Made by a program: the position numbers and the translations under genes. From contig BRKX01000017.1 in NCBI GenBank assembly GCA_026008535.1, forward strand, positions 5,534,501 to 5,598,500: 64,000 bases of DNA, read 5' to 3'. Positions 1 to 9,851 of the stretch are shown here, piece by piece (position 1 is the stretch's first letter; the number at the start of each line of letters is the position of its first letter). The notes beneath the pieces were generated by a model, which worked only from the letters and a program-made list of their open reading frames with translations, had not been told where the DNA came from and searched no databases. The stretch is from Perilla frutescens. Taxonomy: Eukaryota; Streptophyta; Magnoliopsida; Lamiales; Lamiaceae.

Positions 1-178
1 TTCGACGGACACTAATTGAGAGATTGTGGGTCCCACACTCGTAATCACGGCACGCTGATGACGAATGCTCTGTGTCGCGATTTCAGTTACTCACAACGAG
101 CAACATAAAGCAAAAAATAGAACAAATTGCAAAAAAAAATAGAACAAATTATCCGAAAAGATGAGTCTGAACTACAAA

Positions 179-298
179 AGGGGTGCAACACGAGGACTTC
201 TCAGGGGGTCACCCATCCTAGTACTACTCTCGCCCAAGCACGCTTAACTTCAGAGTTCTGATGGGATCTGGTGGATTAGTGCTGGTATGATCGCACCC
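179..298 (-). rRNA. 5S rRNA copy 1 (full length)
   Basis: Transcribed right to left; the minus strand starts GGGTGCGATC and ends TTGCACCCCT, 120 nt, the usual plant 5S length. The internal promoter region (A box, intermediate element, C box) is present. It has a GGTGGATTAG variant where most copies read GGTGCATTAG, plus scattered substitutions, so it is probably not the dominant expressed type. Confidence 0.9.
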
Positions 299-705
299 GT
301 TAGAGTCTCTTCACAATATTTTCTTATAGCCGCTGGCACAGCGGGCGGTGGGGGTCTATGAACTTCAAACGTGCGTAAATTTCGAACCCATTGGAGTTGC
401 GGGGCGCACAGCATGTTCACGCGAAGGTCTTGCCGAGCCGTATGACGTGAACAATCGGGCTTGCCCGTTGTGCGCACTATCTGAGGTCAAAAAAGACCGT
501 AGAGTGCCGGTTTCGTGGCCCGCCGTGTTTCAACGACCACTAATTCAGAGATTGTGGGTCCCACACTCGTAATCACGGCACGCTGATGACGAATCCTCTG
601 TGTCGCGATTTCAGTTACTCACAACGAGCAACATAAAGCAAAAAATTGAACAAATTGTAAAAGAAAAGGAACAAAGTATCCGAAAAGATGAGTCTGAACT
701 ACAAA

Positions 706-815
706 AGGGGTGCAACACGAGGGGGTCACCCATCCTAGTACTACTCTCGCCCAAGCACGCTTAGCTTCGGAGTTCTGATGGGATCCGATGTATTAGTGCT
801 GATATGATCGCACCC
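706..815 (-). pseudogene. 5S rRNA copy 2, 10-bp deletion
   Basis: A 110-bp copy with a clean 10-bp deletion (about nt 95-104 of the 5S RNA), which removes one strand of the helix IV/V arm and the end of the C box. It also has the GTATTAG variant shared by all deleted copies and a GATATGATCG change near the 5' end. It is followed (upstream of the gene) by a short spacer. A functional 5S RNA is unlikely. Confidence 0.88.
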
Positions 816-1033
816 GTTAGAGTCTCTTCACAAAATTTTCTTATAGTTGTTGGCACAGCGGGGACCACTAATTCAGAGATTGTGGGTCCCACACTTATAA
901 TCACGGCACGTTGATGACGAATGCTCTGTGTCGCGATTTCAGTTACTCACAACGAGTAACATAAAGCGAAAAATCGAACAAATTACCAAAAAAAAAGAAC
1001 AAATTATCCGAAAAGATGAGTCTGAACTACAAA

Positions 1034-1143
1034 AGGGGTGCAACACGAGGGGGTCACCCATCCTAGTACTACTCTCGCCCAGGCACGCTTAGCTTTGGAG
1101 TTCTAATGGGATCCGGTGTATTAATGCTGGTATGATATCACCC
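1034..1143 (-). pseudogene. 5S rRNA copy 3, 10-bp deletion, fused
   Basis: Same 10-bp deletion and GTATTA variant as copies 2, 7 and 9. The 5' end is altered (ATATCACCC on the plus strand instead of ATCGCACCC). Only three bases separate it from copy 4, so it has no promoter spacer of its own. Confidence 0.88.
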
Positions 1144-1146
1144 GTT

Positions 1147-1260
1147 AACATGAGAACTTCCCAGGGGGGGTCACCCATCCTAGTGCTACCCTCGCCCAAG
1201 CACGCTTAACTTCGGAGTTCTGATGGGATCCGGTGCATTAGTGCTGGTATGATCGCACCC
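1147..1260 (-). pseudogene. 5S rRNA copy 4, lacks 3' end
   Basis: A copy without the 10-bp deletion, with an intact 5' end and a normal upstream sequence, but its last ~9 nt are replaced by the junction to copy 3. Transcription from its promoter would run into copy 3 without meeting the usual T run, giving a dimeric RNA. It looks like the product of recombination inside the gene. Confidence 0.85.
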
Positions 1261-1666
1261 GTTAGAGTCTCTTCACAAAATTTTCCTATAGATGCTGGCA
1301 CAGCGGGCCGTGGGGATCTCTGAACTTCAAACGCGCGTAACTTTCGAACCGATTGGAGTTACGGGGCGCACAACATGTTCACGCGAAGGTCTCACCGAGC
1401 CGTATGACGTGAACAATCGGACTTGCCCGTTGTGTGCACTATCCGAGGTCAAAAAACTCCGTACAGTGCCGGTTTTGTGGCCCGCCGTGTTTCAACGACC
1501 ACTAATTCAGAGATTGTGGATCCCACACTCGTAATCACGGCACGCTGATGACGAAAGCTCTGTGTCGCGATTTTAGTTACTCACAACGAGTAACATAAAG
1601 CGAAAAATCGAACAAATTTTTAAAAAAAAGATCAAATTATCCGAAAAGATGAGTCTGAACTACAAA

Positions 1667-1786
1667 AGGGGTGCAACACGAGGACTTCCTAGGGGGTCAC
1701 CCATCTTAGTACTACTCTCGCCCAAGCGCGCTTAACTTCAGAGTTCTGATGGGATCCGGTGCATTAGTGCTGGTATGATCACACCC
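1667..1786 (-). rRNA. 5S rRNA copy 5 (full length)
   Basis: 120 bp with long spacers on both sides. It differs from the common copy at a few positions, including ATCACACCC at the gene 5' end (plus strand) and TTCCTAGGGGG near the 3' end. Confidence 0.9.
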
Positions 1787-2194
1787 GTTAGAGTCTCTTC
1801 ACAAAATTTTCTTATAGATGCTGGCACAGCGGGCGGTGGGGGTCTCTGAACTTCAAACGCGCGTAACTTTCGAACCGATTGGAGTTACGGGGCGCACAGC
1901 ATGTTCACACGAAGGTCTCGCCGAGTCGTACGACGTAAACAATGAGGTTTGCCCGTTGTATACACTATCCGAGGTCAAAAAATACCGTAGAGTGCCGGTT
2001 TCGTGGCCCGCCGTGTTTCAACGACCACTAATTCAGAGATTGTGGGTCCCACACTCGTAATCACGGCACGCTGATGTCGAAAGCTCTGTGTCGCGATTTC
2101 AGTTACTCACAACGAGGAACATAAAGTGAAAAATCGAACAAATTGCAAAAAAAAAAAGAACAAATTATCCGAAAAGATGAGTCTGAACTACAAA

Positions 2195-2314
2195 AGGGGT
2201 GCAACAGGAGGACTTCTCCGGGGGTGACCCATCCTAGTACTACTCTCGTCCAAGCACGCTTACCTTCGGAGTTCTGATGGGATCCGGTGCATTAGTGCTG
2301 GTATGATCGCACCC
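2195..2314 (-). rRNA. 5S rRNA copy 6 (full length, diverged)
   Basis: 120 bp, but with several substitutions near the 3' end (GCAACAGGAGGACTTCTCCG on the plus strand, and GTGACCC for GTCACCC). Some fall in helix strands, so function is doubtful although the length is normal. Confidence 0.85.
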
Positions 2315-2721
2315 GTTAGAGTCTCTTCACAATATTTTCTTATAGCCGCTGGCACAGCGGGCGGTGGGGGTCTCTGAACTTCAAACGTGCGTAAATTTCG
2401 AACCTATTGGAGTTGCGGGGCGCACAGCATGTTCACGCGAAGGTCTTGTCGAGCCATACGGCGTGAATAATCGGGCTTGCCCGTTGTATGCACTATCCGA
2501 GGTCAAAAAAGACCGTAGAGTGCCGGTTTTGTGGCCCGCCGTGTTTCGTCGGACACTAATTGAGAGATTGTGGGTCCCACACTCGTAATCACGGCACGCT
2601 GATGACGAATGCTTTGTGTCGCGATTTCAGTTACTCACAAGGAGCAACATAAAGCAAAAAATTGAACAAATTGTAAAGGATAAAGAACAAAGTATCCGAA
2701 AAGATGAGTCTGAACTACAAA

Positions 2722-2831
2722 AGGGGTGCAACACGAGGGGGTCACCCATCCTAGTACTACTCTCGCCCAAGCACGATTAGCTTCGGAGTTCTGATGGGAT
2801 CCGGTGTATTAGTGCTGGTATGATCGCACCC
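2722..2831 (-). pseudogene. 5S rRNA copy 7, 10-bp deletion
   Basis: 110-bp copy with the shared deletion and the linked GTATTAG variant; the short spacer lies on its promoter side. Confidence 0.88.
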
Positions 2832-3050
2832 GTTAGAGTCTCTTCACAAAATTTTCTTATAGTTGTTGGCACAGCGGGGACCACTAATTCAGAGATTGTG
2901 GGTCCCACACTCGTAATCACGGCACGTTGATGACGAATGCTCTGTGTCGTGATTTCAGTTACTCACAACGAGTAACATAAAGCGAAAAATCGAACAAATT
3001 GCAAAAGAAAAAAGAACAAATTATCCGAAAAGATGAGTCTGAACTACAAA

Positions 3051-3170
3051 AGGGGTGCAACACGAGGACTTCCCAGAGGGTCACCCATCCTAGTACTACT
3101 CTCGCCCAAGCACGCTTAGCTTCGGAGTTCTCATGGGATCCGGTGCGTTAGTGCTGGTATGATCGCACCC
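3051..3170 (-). rRNA. 5S rRNA copy 8 (full length)
   Basis: 120 bp, long spacer on its promoter side. It has small changes (CAGAGGGTCACC, TCATGGGATC, GTGCGTTAG on the plus strand). Confidence 0.9.
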
Positions 3171-3577
3171 GTTAGAGTCTCTTCACAAAATTTTCTTATA
3201 GCTGCTGGCACAGCGGGCGGTGGGGGTCTCTGAACTTCAAACGCGCGTAACTTTCGAACCGATTGGAGTTACGGGGCTCACAGCATGTTCACGTGAAGGT
3301 CTTGCCGAGCCGTACGACGTGAACAATGGGGTTTGCCCGTTGTGTGCACTATCCGAGGTCAAAAAAGACCGTAGAGTGCAGGTTTCGTGGCCCGCCGTGT
3401 TTCAACGACCACTAATTCAGAGATTGTGGGTCCCACACTCGTAATCACGGCACGCTGATGATGAATGCTCTGTGTCGCGATTTCAGTTACTCACAACGAG
3501 CAACATAAAGCAAAAAATTGAACAAATTGTAAAGGAAAAAGAACAAAGTATCCGAAAAGATGAGTCTGAACTACAAA

Positions 3578-3687
3578 AGGGGTGCAACACGAGGGGGTCA
3601 CCCATCCTAGTACTACTCTCGCCCAAGCACGCTTAGCTTCAGAGTTCTGATGGGATCCGGTGTATTAGTGCTGGTATGATCGCACCC
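3578..3687 (-). pseudogene. 5S rRNA copy 9, 10-bp deletion
   Basis: 110-bp copy, near-identical to copy 7, with the same deletion, the linked GTATTAG variant and a short spacer on its promoter side. Copies 8/9 and 10 repeat the long-short order. Confidence 0.88.
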
Positions 3688-3907
3688 GTTAGAGTCTCTT
3701 CACAAAATTTTCTTATTGTTGTTGGCACAGCGGGGACCACTAATTCAGAGATTGTGGGTCCCACACTCGTAATCACGGCACGTTGATGATGAATGCTCTG
3801 TGTCGCGATTTCAGTTACTCACAACGAGTAACATAAAGTGAAAAATCGAACAAATTGCAAAAAAAAAAAAGAACAAATTATCCGAAAAGTTGAGTCTGAA
3901 CTACAAA

Positions 3908-4027
3908 AGGGGTGCAACACGAGGACTTCCCAGGGGGTCACCCATCCTAGTACTACTCTCGCCCAAGCACGCTTAGCTTCGGAGTTCTGATGGGATCCGG
4001 TGCATTAGTGCTGGTATGATCGCACCC
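3908..4027 (-). rRNA. 5S rRNA copy 10 (best intact copy)
   Basis: 120 bp and closest of the eleven to the general plant 5S sequence, with undamaged A box, intermediate element and C box. This copy is the best candidate in the window for a functional gene. Confidence 0.93.
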
Positions 4028-4058
4028 GTTAGAGTCTCTTCACAAAATTTTCTTATAG
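4028..4058 (-). promoter_or_regulatory. 5S upstream promoter element (example)
   Basis: On the minus strand a TATA-like CTATAAGAA lies about 25-30 bp upstream of the 5S start, and the base at -1 is C. Both are described as features of plant 5S external promoters. The usual GC near -12 is not evident. The same block lies upstream of nearly every copy except the fused copy 3. Confidence 0.5.
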
Positions 4059-4433
4059 CTGCTGGCACAGCGGGCGGTGGGGGTCTCTGAACTTCAAACG
4101 CGCGTAACTTTCGAACCGATTGGAGTTACGGGGCTCACAGCATGTTCACGCGAAGGTCTCGCCGAGCCGTACGACGTGAACAACGGGGTTTGCCCGTTGT
4201 GTGCACTATCCGAGGTCAAAATAGACCGTAGAGTGCCGGTTTCGTGGGCCGCCGTGTTTCAACGACCACTAATTCAGAGATTGTGAGTCCCACACTTGTA
4301 ATCACGGCATGCTGATGACAAATGCTCTGTGTCGCGATTTCAGTTACTCACAACGAGCAATATAAAGCAAAAAATTGAACAAATTGCGAAAAAAAAGAAC
4401 AAATTATCCGAAAAGATGAGTCTGAACTACAAA

Positions 4434-4554
4434 AGGGGTGCATCAGAGGACTTCCCAGGGAGGGTCACCCATCCTAGTACTACTCTCGCCCAAGCACGCT
4501 TAACTTCAGTGTTCTGATGGGATTCGGTGCATTAGTGCTGGTATGATCGCACCC
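4434..4554 (-). rRNA. 5S rRNA copy 11 (array-terminal, diverged)
   Basis: The last copy of the array, 121 bp. It carries one extra base and several substitutions (GCATCAGAGG, GGGAGGGTCACC, GGGATTCGG on the plus strand). Divergence at the array edge is expected where homogenisation is weak, so this may be a pseudogene. Confidence 0.8.
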
Positions 4555-4766
4555 GTTAGAGTCTCTTCACAATATTTTCTTATAGCTGCTGGCATAGTGA
4601 GAGATGGGGGACCCTGAACTTTAAACGCGCGTAACTTTCGAACCGATTGGAGTTACGGGGCTAGCCCTTTGTGTGCACTATCTGAGGTCAAAAAAGATCG
4701 TAGAGTGCCGGTTTCGTGGCCCGCCGTGTTTTGACGACCTATAATTCAGAGATTGTGGGTCCCACA

Positions 4767-5256
4767 AGAGGCCCAACCCATTAAGATTGGGAGTGTATGT
4801 GTCGCCCCCCTCCTTATTAATTAAGGAGAGGGGGACGAAAATCGTAGTGTATCAAATCAGCCCTCTCTCTTACTCACTTGTTTCCCTAAGTTATCCACAC
4901 ACAGTTTAGTAGATTGTAGCCCACTCTACATCTAAACAAGGTACGGGAATACAGTATAAGATCAAGAAGTGGTATTGCTGTCTTGGAGATTTTTTAACAC
5001 AGTGGGAGAAGGCCGAGTTCGACTGTGTCTTCTACAACAACAAGATTAGACATGTAATCTCGTGTGCAACCCTACAATTCATGTAAGTTAGTTTATCGAA
5101 TTTATTTTTCCTGTTACAGTAAATTCAATATACTTACATGCTTCGTTCAACATGTTTGCTAAATAACTTCACACACATAAAATATGATTTTCATACTAAA
5201 GAATTAATGAACATCCGATTAGATCCTATGGGGCATAATTCGAAAAAACCCCAACA
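4767..5256 (+). mobile_element. Copia element A: truncated LTR (3' part)
   Basis: Begins abruptly at the 5S junction and ends CCCCAACA just before a primer-binding site. It is clearly related to the last third of the complete copia LTR at 47945-49368: both share the GAGGCCCAA block, the downstream hairpin and the terminal AAAAAACCCCAACA. The first ~900 bp of the LTR, including its TG end, are missing. A C-rich/G-rich hairpin (4805-4834) stands where related LTRs have their TATA region. Confidence 0.85.
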
Positions 5257-5258
5257 AT

Positions 5259-5270
5259 TGGTATCAGAGT
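5259..5270 (+). other. Primer-binding site, copia A
   Basis: TGGTATCAGAGT, complementary to the 3' end of initiator methionine tRNA, two bases after the LTR end. About 100 bp of leader follow (to 5370) before the Athila insertion. The leader matches that of copia C just after 49383. Confidence 0.85.
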
Positions 5271-5365
5271 AGGTATCAGCTATGTTCTAGAATTAATTCC
5301 ATTCCTATGTTCAAAAATTTCATTAATATTGTAGATAAATTTATGTGATTAAATTTTCAGATTTA

Positions 5366-5370
5366 ATGTT
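5366..5370. repeat. Target-site duplication of Athila element (left)
   Basis: ATGTT, repeated exactly at 18012-18016 on the other side of the element. It was created by the integrase on insertion and places the element boundaries at 5371 and 18011. Confidence 0.85.
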
Positions 5371-7239
5371 TGTTTGGTGTTTATTTGTGGTGTTTTGTTG
5401 CATGATTTTGTATGTTTCCTTTGTATTTTCTAGTATTTTGTTCTAGTTTATCTATAGGTTTTGTGTGATTTTATTCTCTGCTGCTCTTATGGTGGAATAA
5501 GCCAAGTTTTGAAAAACTTGAGCTTTTGTACGCAATATTTTAATTTTTAGGAAATAAGGTGGCATGGAGCGAAGATGGATCGGAAGAGATACACCCGGAA
5601 GGCGGAGCCAGAGGCCCTGCGGCCGCGCAAGCCCCGCGGCCGCGCACCATGAAGATCAAGCAACCCCCGCGCCCGCGCGAGGGTGCTCTCGGCGGAGACA
5701 CCCCGCGGGCGTGCGCATACCAAGCCCTCCGCGGGCGCGCGGTGTCTCGCGGGCGCGCAATCTGCTCTGTTTTGCCCGATCATTGCCCTGTCTTGCACTC
5801 GACTCTCGCCTTTCCATTCACCATTTTGCACAAGGAGGCATTTCCTTCAACCTCCATTATTTTGGCATGTTGGATAGGAGACTTTTGGCCAACCTAATCT
5901 TGCAATAGGATCATATGGATTTATTTCCCTAAATCTAGTCTTGGACTTTTGCTCTCTAATCTCCCCCCCCCAATCCCTCTCAATTAATGCTCCATCACCA
6001 TCATCTTACCACCTTACCTCTCTCCTACCACCATACCTCTCATCATATTCATCTATCATCTCTCTCTCTCTACCTATCGTATCTCTCCTCCCTCTCTCAT
6101 ATCTCTAATAGATTTTGGGGAGGATCATCAAATCATTCACTACCATTCATTCCATACTCTCCACTCTCACCACTCTATCCTCTCCATTCTCTCCATTCTC
6201 TCTTTTTTTTCACACACACTACACACACTAAATCTCTACACCATTTTCCTTCACCATTTCCACCATCACCACATCCACAAGAGGGAAGAGGAGATAAGGA
6301 AGAAGAAGGGAGCCAAGCCAAGCAAGAAGAAGAGAAGATGAGAAGGTCGACGATGAGCCATCCGCGGAAGCTAAGCTTGGAGGATGTTCTTCTTGTATTT
6401 TCTTTGCATTTCTTGGATGCTTGTGGGGATTTGTCCTAAAACTCTTGAAGAATACTTAATATTGTAGAAGTTGAGTTATTTGTATTTGATTTATGAGATG
6501 ACTTCCTTATATGGTATTTTGTTGTTTTGAGCATGTTTAGTAGCTAATCTCTCTATTAGGGGGTAGAGGATCGATGTGGTTTTGATCTATGCTTGTTCTT
6601 GTTGATTGTTGTTGTTGGAATCGTGCTTTTTCATGTTTAGGTAATTGATCATTACTTGAACATTGATAGGATTTAGAGGAGTCTTGATTGTGAATCTAAG
6701 TCCAGAAATTGGTTCTTTCGACGTTAGGTGCATGGGGTTCCTAAGCCTAATATGTTAATCTTGCTCGTATGATATAGCTAAGAGAGGTTTAACAGATAGA
6801 CGGTGACATGAATTGAAGTTAAACTAATTGGAAGGGTCTATCATAATTGTGAGAATAGCATTATCAACTTGACTTAAGCATAGTGATAAAACCATTGAGA
6901 GAATCTACACCCTAATACCTTAATCAAGCTTATTTCCTCTAATCTTGATTTAATTTATGTTTTTGCATTTAATTATCTTGCTTTATTGTCCATTTCAAAT
7001 TCCTAGCATAATCATCATCAAACCCCCGTGTTAGAATGTTTAGATTTTATTTTAGTTGTTTACGTGAAAGCATGTGTAGTCTATAGATAATTCTTTCATA
7101 TAAAGTTTTCCTTGAGAGATCGACTCGGGTTAAGCTTATTGCTTCTACAATTGACCCCGTCCAATTGCGGGTGTGGTCCTTATTAGTCGTCTAGTGAGCA
7201 TAAACCGGAAGTTATAAGTATAAATTTGGACCCCAATCA
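5371..7239 (+). repeat. Athila 5' LTR
   Basis: Starts TGTTTGGTG and ends CCCCAATCA (TG...CA), 1869 bp. It has a strikingly GC-rich stretch at about 5575-5765 with repeated GCGGGCGCGC motifs, then a pyrimidine-rich stretch (about 5960-6250), then an AT-rich 3' half. It would hold promoter and polyadenylation signals; I could not fix a single TATA box. Confidence 0.93.
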
Positions 7240-7244
7240 AATTT

Positions 7245-7261
7245 TGGCGCCGTTGCCGGGG
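7245..7261 (+). other. Primer-binding site (tRNA-Asp type)
   Basis: TGGCGCCGTTGCCGGGG, five bases after the 5' LTR, matches the 3' end of plant tRNA-Asp. This primer is typical of Athila elements. Confidence 0.85.
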
Positions 7262-7433
7262 AAGGCTTTTGAGAATTATCTTTTTAGTGCTATACTTGCT
7301 TTTGTGTTGTTTTGAAATTGTGAATTTGTCATTGAAGTGTTTGTGTTGTTTGTGTAAATTTGTTTTTGTGTTTATGTCCTTTTGTTTGGCTTTGATATCT
7401 CTTTCCGCAAGGTACGTTTGATCTCCGTGTTGT

Positions 7434-8189
7434 TTGTGTTTGTGTATGCTAGGGAGGCGAAGCCTCAATCGGAGACTAGCCCCCGTGTTTGACGACATCC
7501 ACCGATTAAGGAGATTCGACGTGTTCTTGTGGGAAAGAGAGATGGAAGCTAACCCTTTCAACAACCCCGACAATACCAATGCCAATGCCAATGCGGCTAG
7601 GAATATGAGAGACTTTGCTCGTCCTGTGATTGGGGCGTTGACTTCTTGCATAGTTCTTGGTGAAGCCGCAAGGAACTACGAGTTGAAGAACATTCATTTT
7701 AGCCAACTTCCCTCATTCTACGGGATGCCGACCGAAGATGCTTTGAACTTCATCCGGGAGTTCTATTTCGTTGTTCAAACCTTTCCTCTACAAGGTTTGA
7801 ATGAAGATCAATTGAAGATGAGGTGTTTTCCTTACACCTTGAAAGATCGAGCCAAGACGTGGTTCATGTCACTACCGGCCAACTCATTAGCCAATTGGAA
7901 TGCCGTCTATGAGAAGTTCATGGCCAAGTACTACTCTAATCAAAAGACCCAAGATTTGAGAGCTCAAATTGTTACCTTCACCCAATATCCGGGTGAAGCA
8001 TTTCATGAAGCTTGGGATCGATTTCGAGGTCTCCAACAACAATGCCCTCACCACAACCTCGCACCCGAGTTGCTCAACCAATTCTTCTACGACGGGCTTT
8101 CAAAAAATTTCTAATATATGGTGGATAATGCATCGGGAGGAGACATTGGAGGATAGACCGCCGAAGAGGTCTCAAACATCTATGAGACC
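7434..8189 (+). pseudogene. Athila gag, N-terminal part (capsid region)
   Basis: Encodes the structural gag protein of the element. The frame holds recognisable Athila gag blocks such as IHFSQLPSFYGMPTEDAL, PYTLKDRAKTWFMSLP and YPGEAFHEAWDRFRGL. The true start is uncertain; 7434 is the first ATG of the open frame. The frame is stopped at 8112-8114 (TAA) and again at 8154-8156 (TAG), but the similarity continues in the same frame through both stops, so these are single-codon lesions, not an ORF boundary. It was originally joined to the next entry as one gag-protease frame. Confidence 0.85.
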
Positions 8190-9851
8190 ATGGCCACTAC
8201 TTCTCAACAAAAGAGTGCTAGGGGGAAGAGAGCTTCTGTTAATGAATCCAACCTTAGTTATGATGTGACGAAGCAACTTGCCGAGTTGACAAGACAAGTA
8301 GAGATGCTTAGAACTTTCGAGAGACCACCCCAACAAGTGATGACCGTTGAGACTTGTGGGATTTGTGGAGAGTATGGCCATGGGGCCAACTTGTGTCAAA
8401 AGATAATCGAGCTGGAATTAAGTGAAGAGGCTCATTTCCATGCTTTTCAAGAGCAAGTGAATGCTCTCCAAGGCTTCCAACCGCGCCAACAATACAACCC
8501 CTACTCTCAAACATACAACCCGGGGTGGAGAAATCACCCGAATTTCTCTTGGAAACAACCTCAACAACCTCCTCAACCACCACAACTACCGCCTCCACCT
8601 CAACAAGCCGGAGGTGGCCAAGCTCCACCTTATTCGAGGCCGCAACAATATCCGGCCCAACCGAACCAACCGCCAAGGCCAACATTGCAAGACACATTGC
8701 AATCCTTCATCCAAGACACACAACAAAGATTTGAATCCGTTGAGGCTTCTGTGAAAAGAATTGAGACTCAAGTGCGCCAAATAGCTGGGACCATTGGAGA
8801 GTTGGCCAAGCAAGCCAAGCCGGGCAAGTTGCCTAGCCAACCGGAACAAGTTCAAGCAATCACCGTGCTTAGAGGAGGCAAGGTGATAGACAACAAGGTT
8901 GGCGAGTCAAGCCCAACCAAAGAGGTTGAGAAAGAAGATGAGACTCCTTCACAACAACAAAAGGAGTCCGAGAAAGAAAGAGAAGAAGTGAAGAAGCCCA
9001 CACTCCACAAGGCTACCAATCCTTACAACCCTCCAATTCCATTTCCAAGCCGGTTGAGGAATGAAAAGCAAGACACTCAATTCCAAGAGTTCTACAAACT
9101 CCTATCCAAGGTGAATGTCAATCTTCCACTCCTTGATGTCATTCGAAATGTGCCGGCCTATGTCAAGTTCTTCAAGGAACTTGCTTCAAAGAAGAGGAAG
9201 TTTGGAGAGGATGAGAAGATAGAGGTATCCGAAGTGGCTAGTGCAATCCTACAACATCGACTACCACCCAAGCTCCGTGATCCAGGTAGTTTTACTCTTA
9301 AAATTGCTTTGGGAAATGGTAAAGAAGCATGTGGTATGCTAGATTTAGGAGCCGGAATTAATTTGATGCCTTACTCTATTTATAAACAATTAGAGCTAGG
9401 TGAATTGAAACTAACTAGAATGTGTCTACAATTGGCGGATAGGTCCGTGAGATATCCTAGGGGAATAATAGAGGACATTCTAGTTAAGGTTGGTGGAGTG
9501 ATCATACCTGTTGATTTTGTTGTATTGGATGTGGGTGATGTGAAAGAAACGGGTAAAGAGCACACATTTCTCCTAGGTAAACCTTTTATGGCTACAACAA
9601 ACACCTTGATTGATGTTAAAAATGGAACCTTAAAAATGTCGGTGTTAGGAGAAATGGTGTCTTTTTCCGTCCATGAAAACAAGGCTATTCCCGTCTCCTC
9701 ATTTGAGAAAAATTGTTCTTACATAGATGCTATTGATGTCTTAGCCGAGGAGGTTTTCTTGCAGGAAATAGGTGCTCCTTGGAGAAGTGAAACCTCGTCC
9801 GAGAACTTGCTATGGATGAAGCCTACCTCAAGTGTGGGGGAGACGAGTTGA
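8190..9851 (+). CDS. Athila gag C-terminus plus protease (open frame)
   Basis: A 553-codon open frame, continuing the gag frame. A zinc knuckle CGICGEYGHGANLC (CX2CX4HX4C, residues 56-69 of this frame) binds nucleic acid. It is followed by a proline/glutamine-rich stretch (about 105-165), a charged Glu/Lys-rich region, and an aspartic protease domain whose active-site motif reads DLGAGINLMP (about residue 383). The annotated ATG is internal, since the real product starts in the preceding gag segment. The frame ends at 9849-9851 and overlaps the RT frame by 40 bp; the next domain continues in another frame, so either a frameshift mutation or programmed shifting separates them. Mutation is likelier in this damaged copy. 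Confidence 0.85.
   Translation: MATTSQQKSARGKRASVNESNLSYDVTKQLAELTRQVEMLRTFERPPQQVMTVETCGICGEYGHGANLCQKIIELELSEEAHFHAFQEQVNALQGFQPRQQYNPYSQTYNPGWRNHPNFSWKQPQQPPQPPQLPPPPQQAGGGQAPPYSRPQQYPAQPNQPPRPTLQDTLQSFIQDTQQRFESVEASVKRIETQVRQIAGTIGELAKQAKPGKLPSQPEQVQAITVLRGGKVIDNKVGESSPTKEVEKEDETPSQQQKESEKEREEVKKPTLHKATNPYNPPIPFPSRLRNEKQDTQFQEFYKLLSKVNVNLPLLDVIRNVPAYVKFFKELASKKRKFGEDEKIEVSEVASAILQHRLPPKLRDPGSFTLKIALGNGKEACGMLDLGAGINLMPYSIYKQLELGELKLTRMCLQLADRSVRYPRGIIEDILVKVGGVIIPVDFVVLDVGDVKETGKEHTFLLGKPFMATTNTLIDVKNGTLKMSVLGEMVSFSVHENKAIPVSSFEKNCSYIDAIDVLAEEVFLQEIGAPWRSETSSENLLWMKPTSSVGETS

Larger units (their letters stand above)
1..4766 (-). repeat. 5S rDNA tandem array (edge)
   Basis: Eleven 5S rRNA gene copies lie head-to-tail on the minus strand, separated by related spacers. 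The start-to-start distance after a full-length copy is 520-528 bp; after a copy with the 10-bp deletion it is 328-330 bp. The long spacer contains a block of about 200 bp (for example 4071-4266) that is missing from the short one. The array enters from the left window edge inside a spacer and ends at 4766, where the spacer breaks off directly into a copia LTR fragment. Short open frames of 69-80 codons in the long spacers look like repeat shadows, not genes. Confidence 0.96.

Noticed and set aside
348..4286. Recurrent 69-80-codon open frames in the long 5S spacers with similar proteins
   Set aside because: They lie in a tandemly repeated spacer where concerted evolution keeps all copies alike; amino-acid changes are frequent, the short-spacer class deletes the block, and no promoter, domain or homologue is evident.
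1..4766. Regularly spaced repeats resembling a CRISPR array
   Set aside because: The repeats are 110-120-bp 5S genes with homologous spacers in a plant genome; unit sizes and content do not fit a CRISPR array.
5547..5908. Overlapping Arg/Pro-rich frames in the GC-rich part of the LTR
   Set aside because: They are products of high GC content on both strands; open in several frames at once and not conserved between the two LTRs.
5987..6439. 150-codon open frame with a His/Ser/Leu-rich start in the Athila LTR
   Set aside because: It arises from a pyrimidine-rich low-complexity stretch; the other LTR (16723-17148) has a shifted version, and nothing supports translation.
7145..7651. 168-codon minus-strand frame over the Athila leader and gag start
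   Set aside because: Antisense shadow of the gag region, with no recognisable domain.
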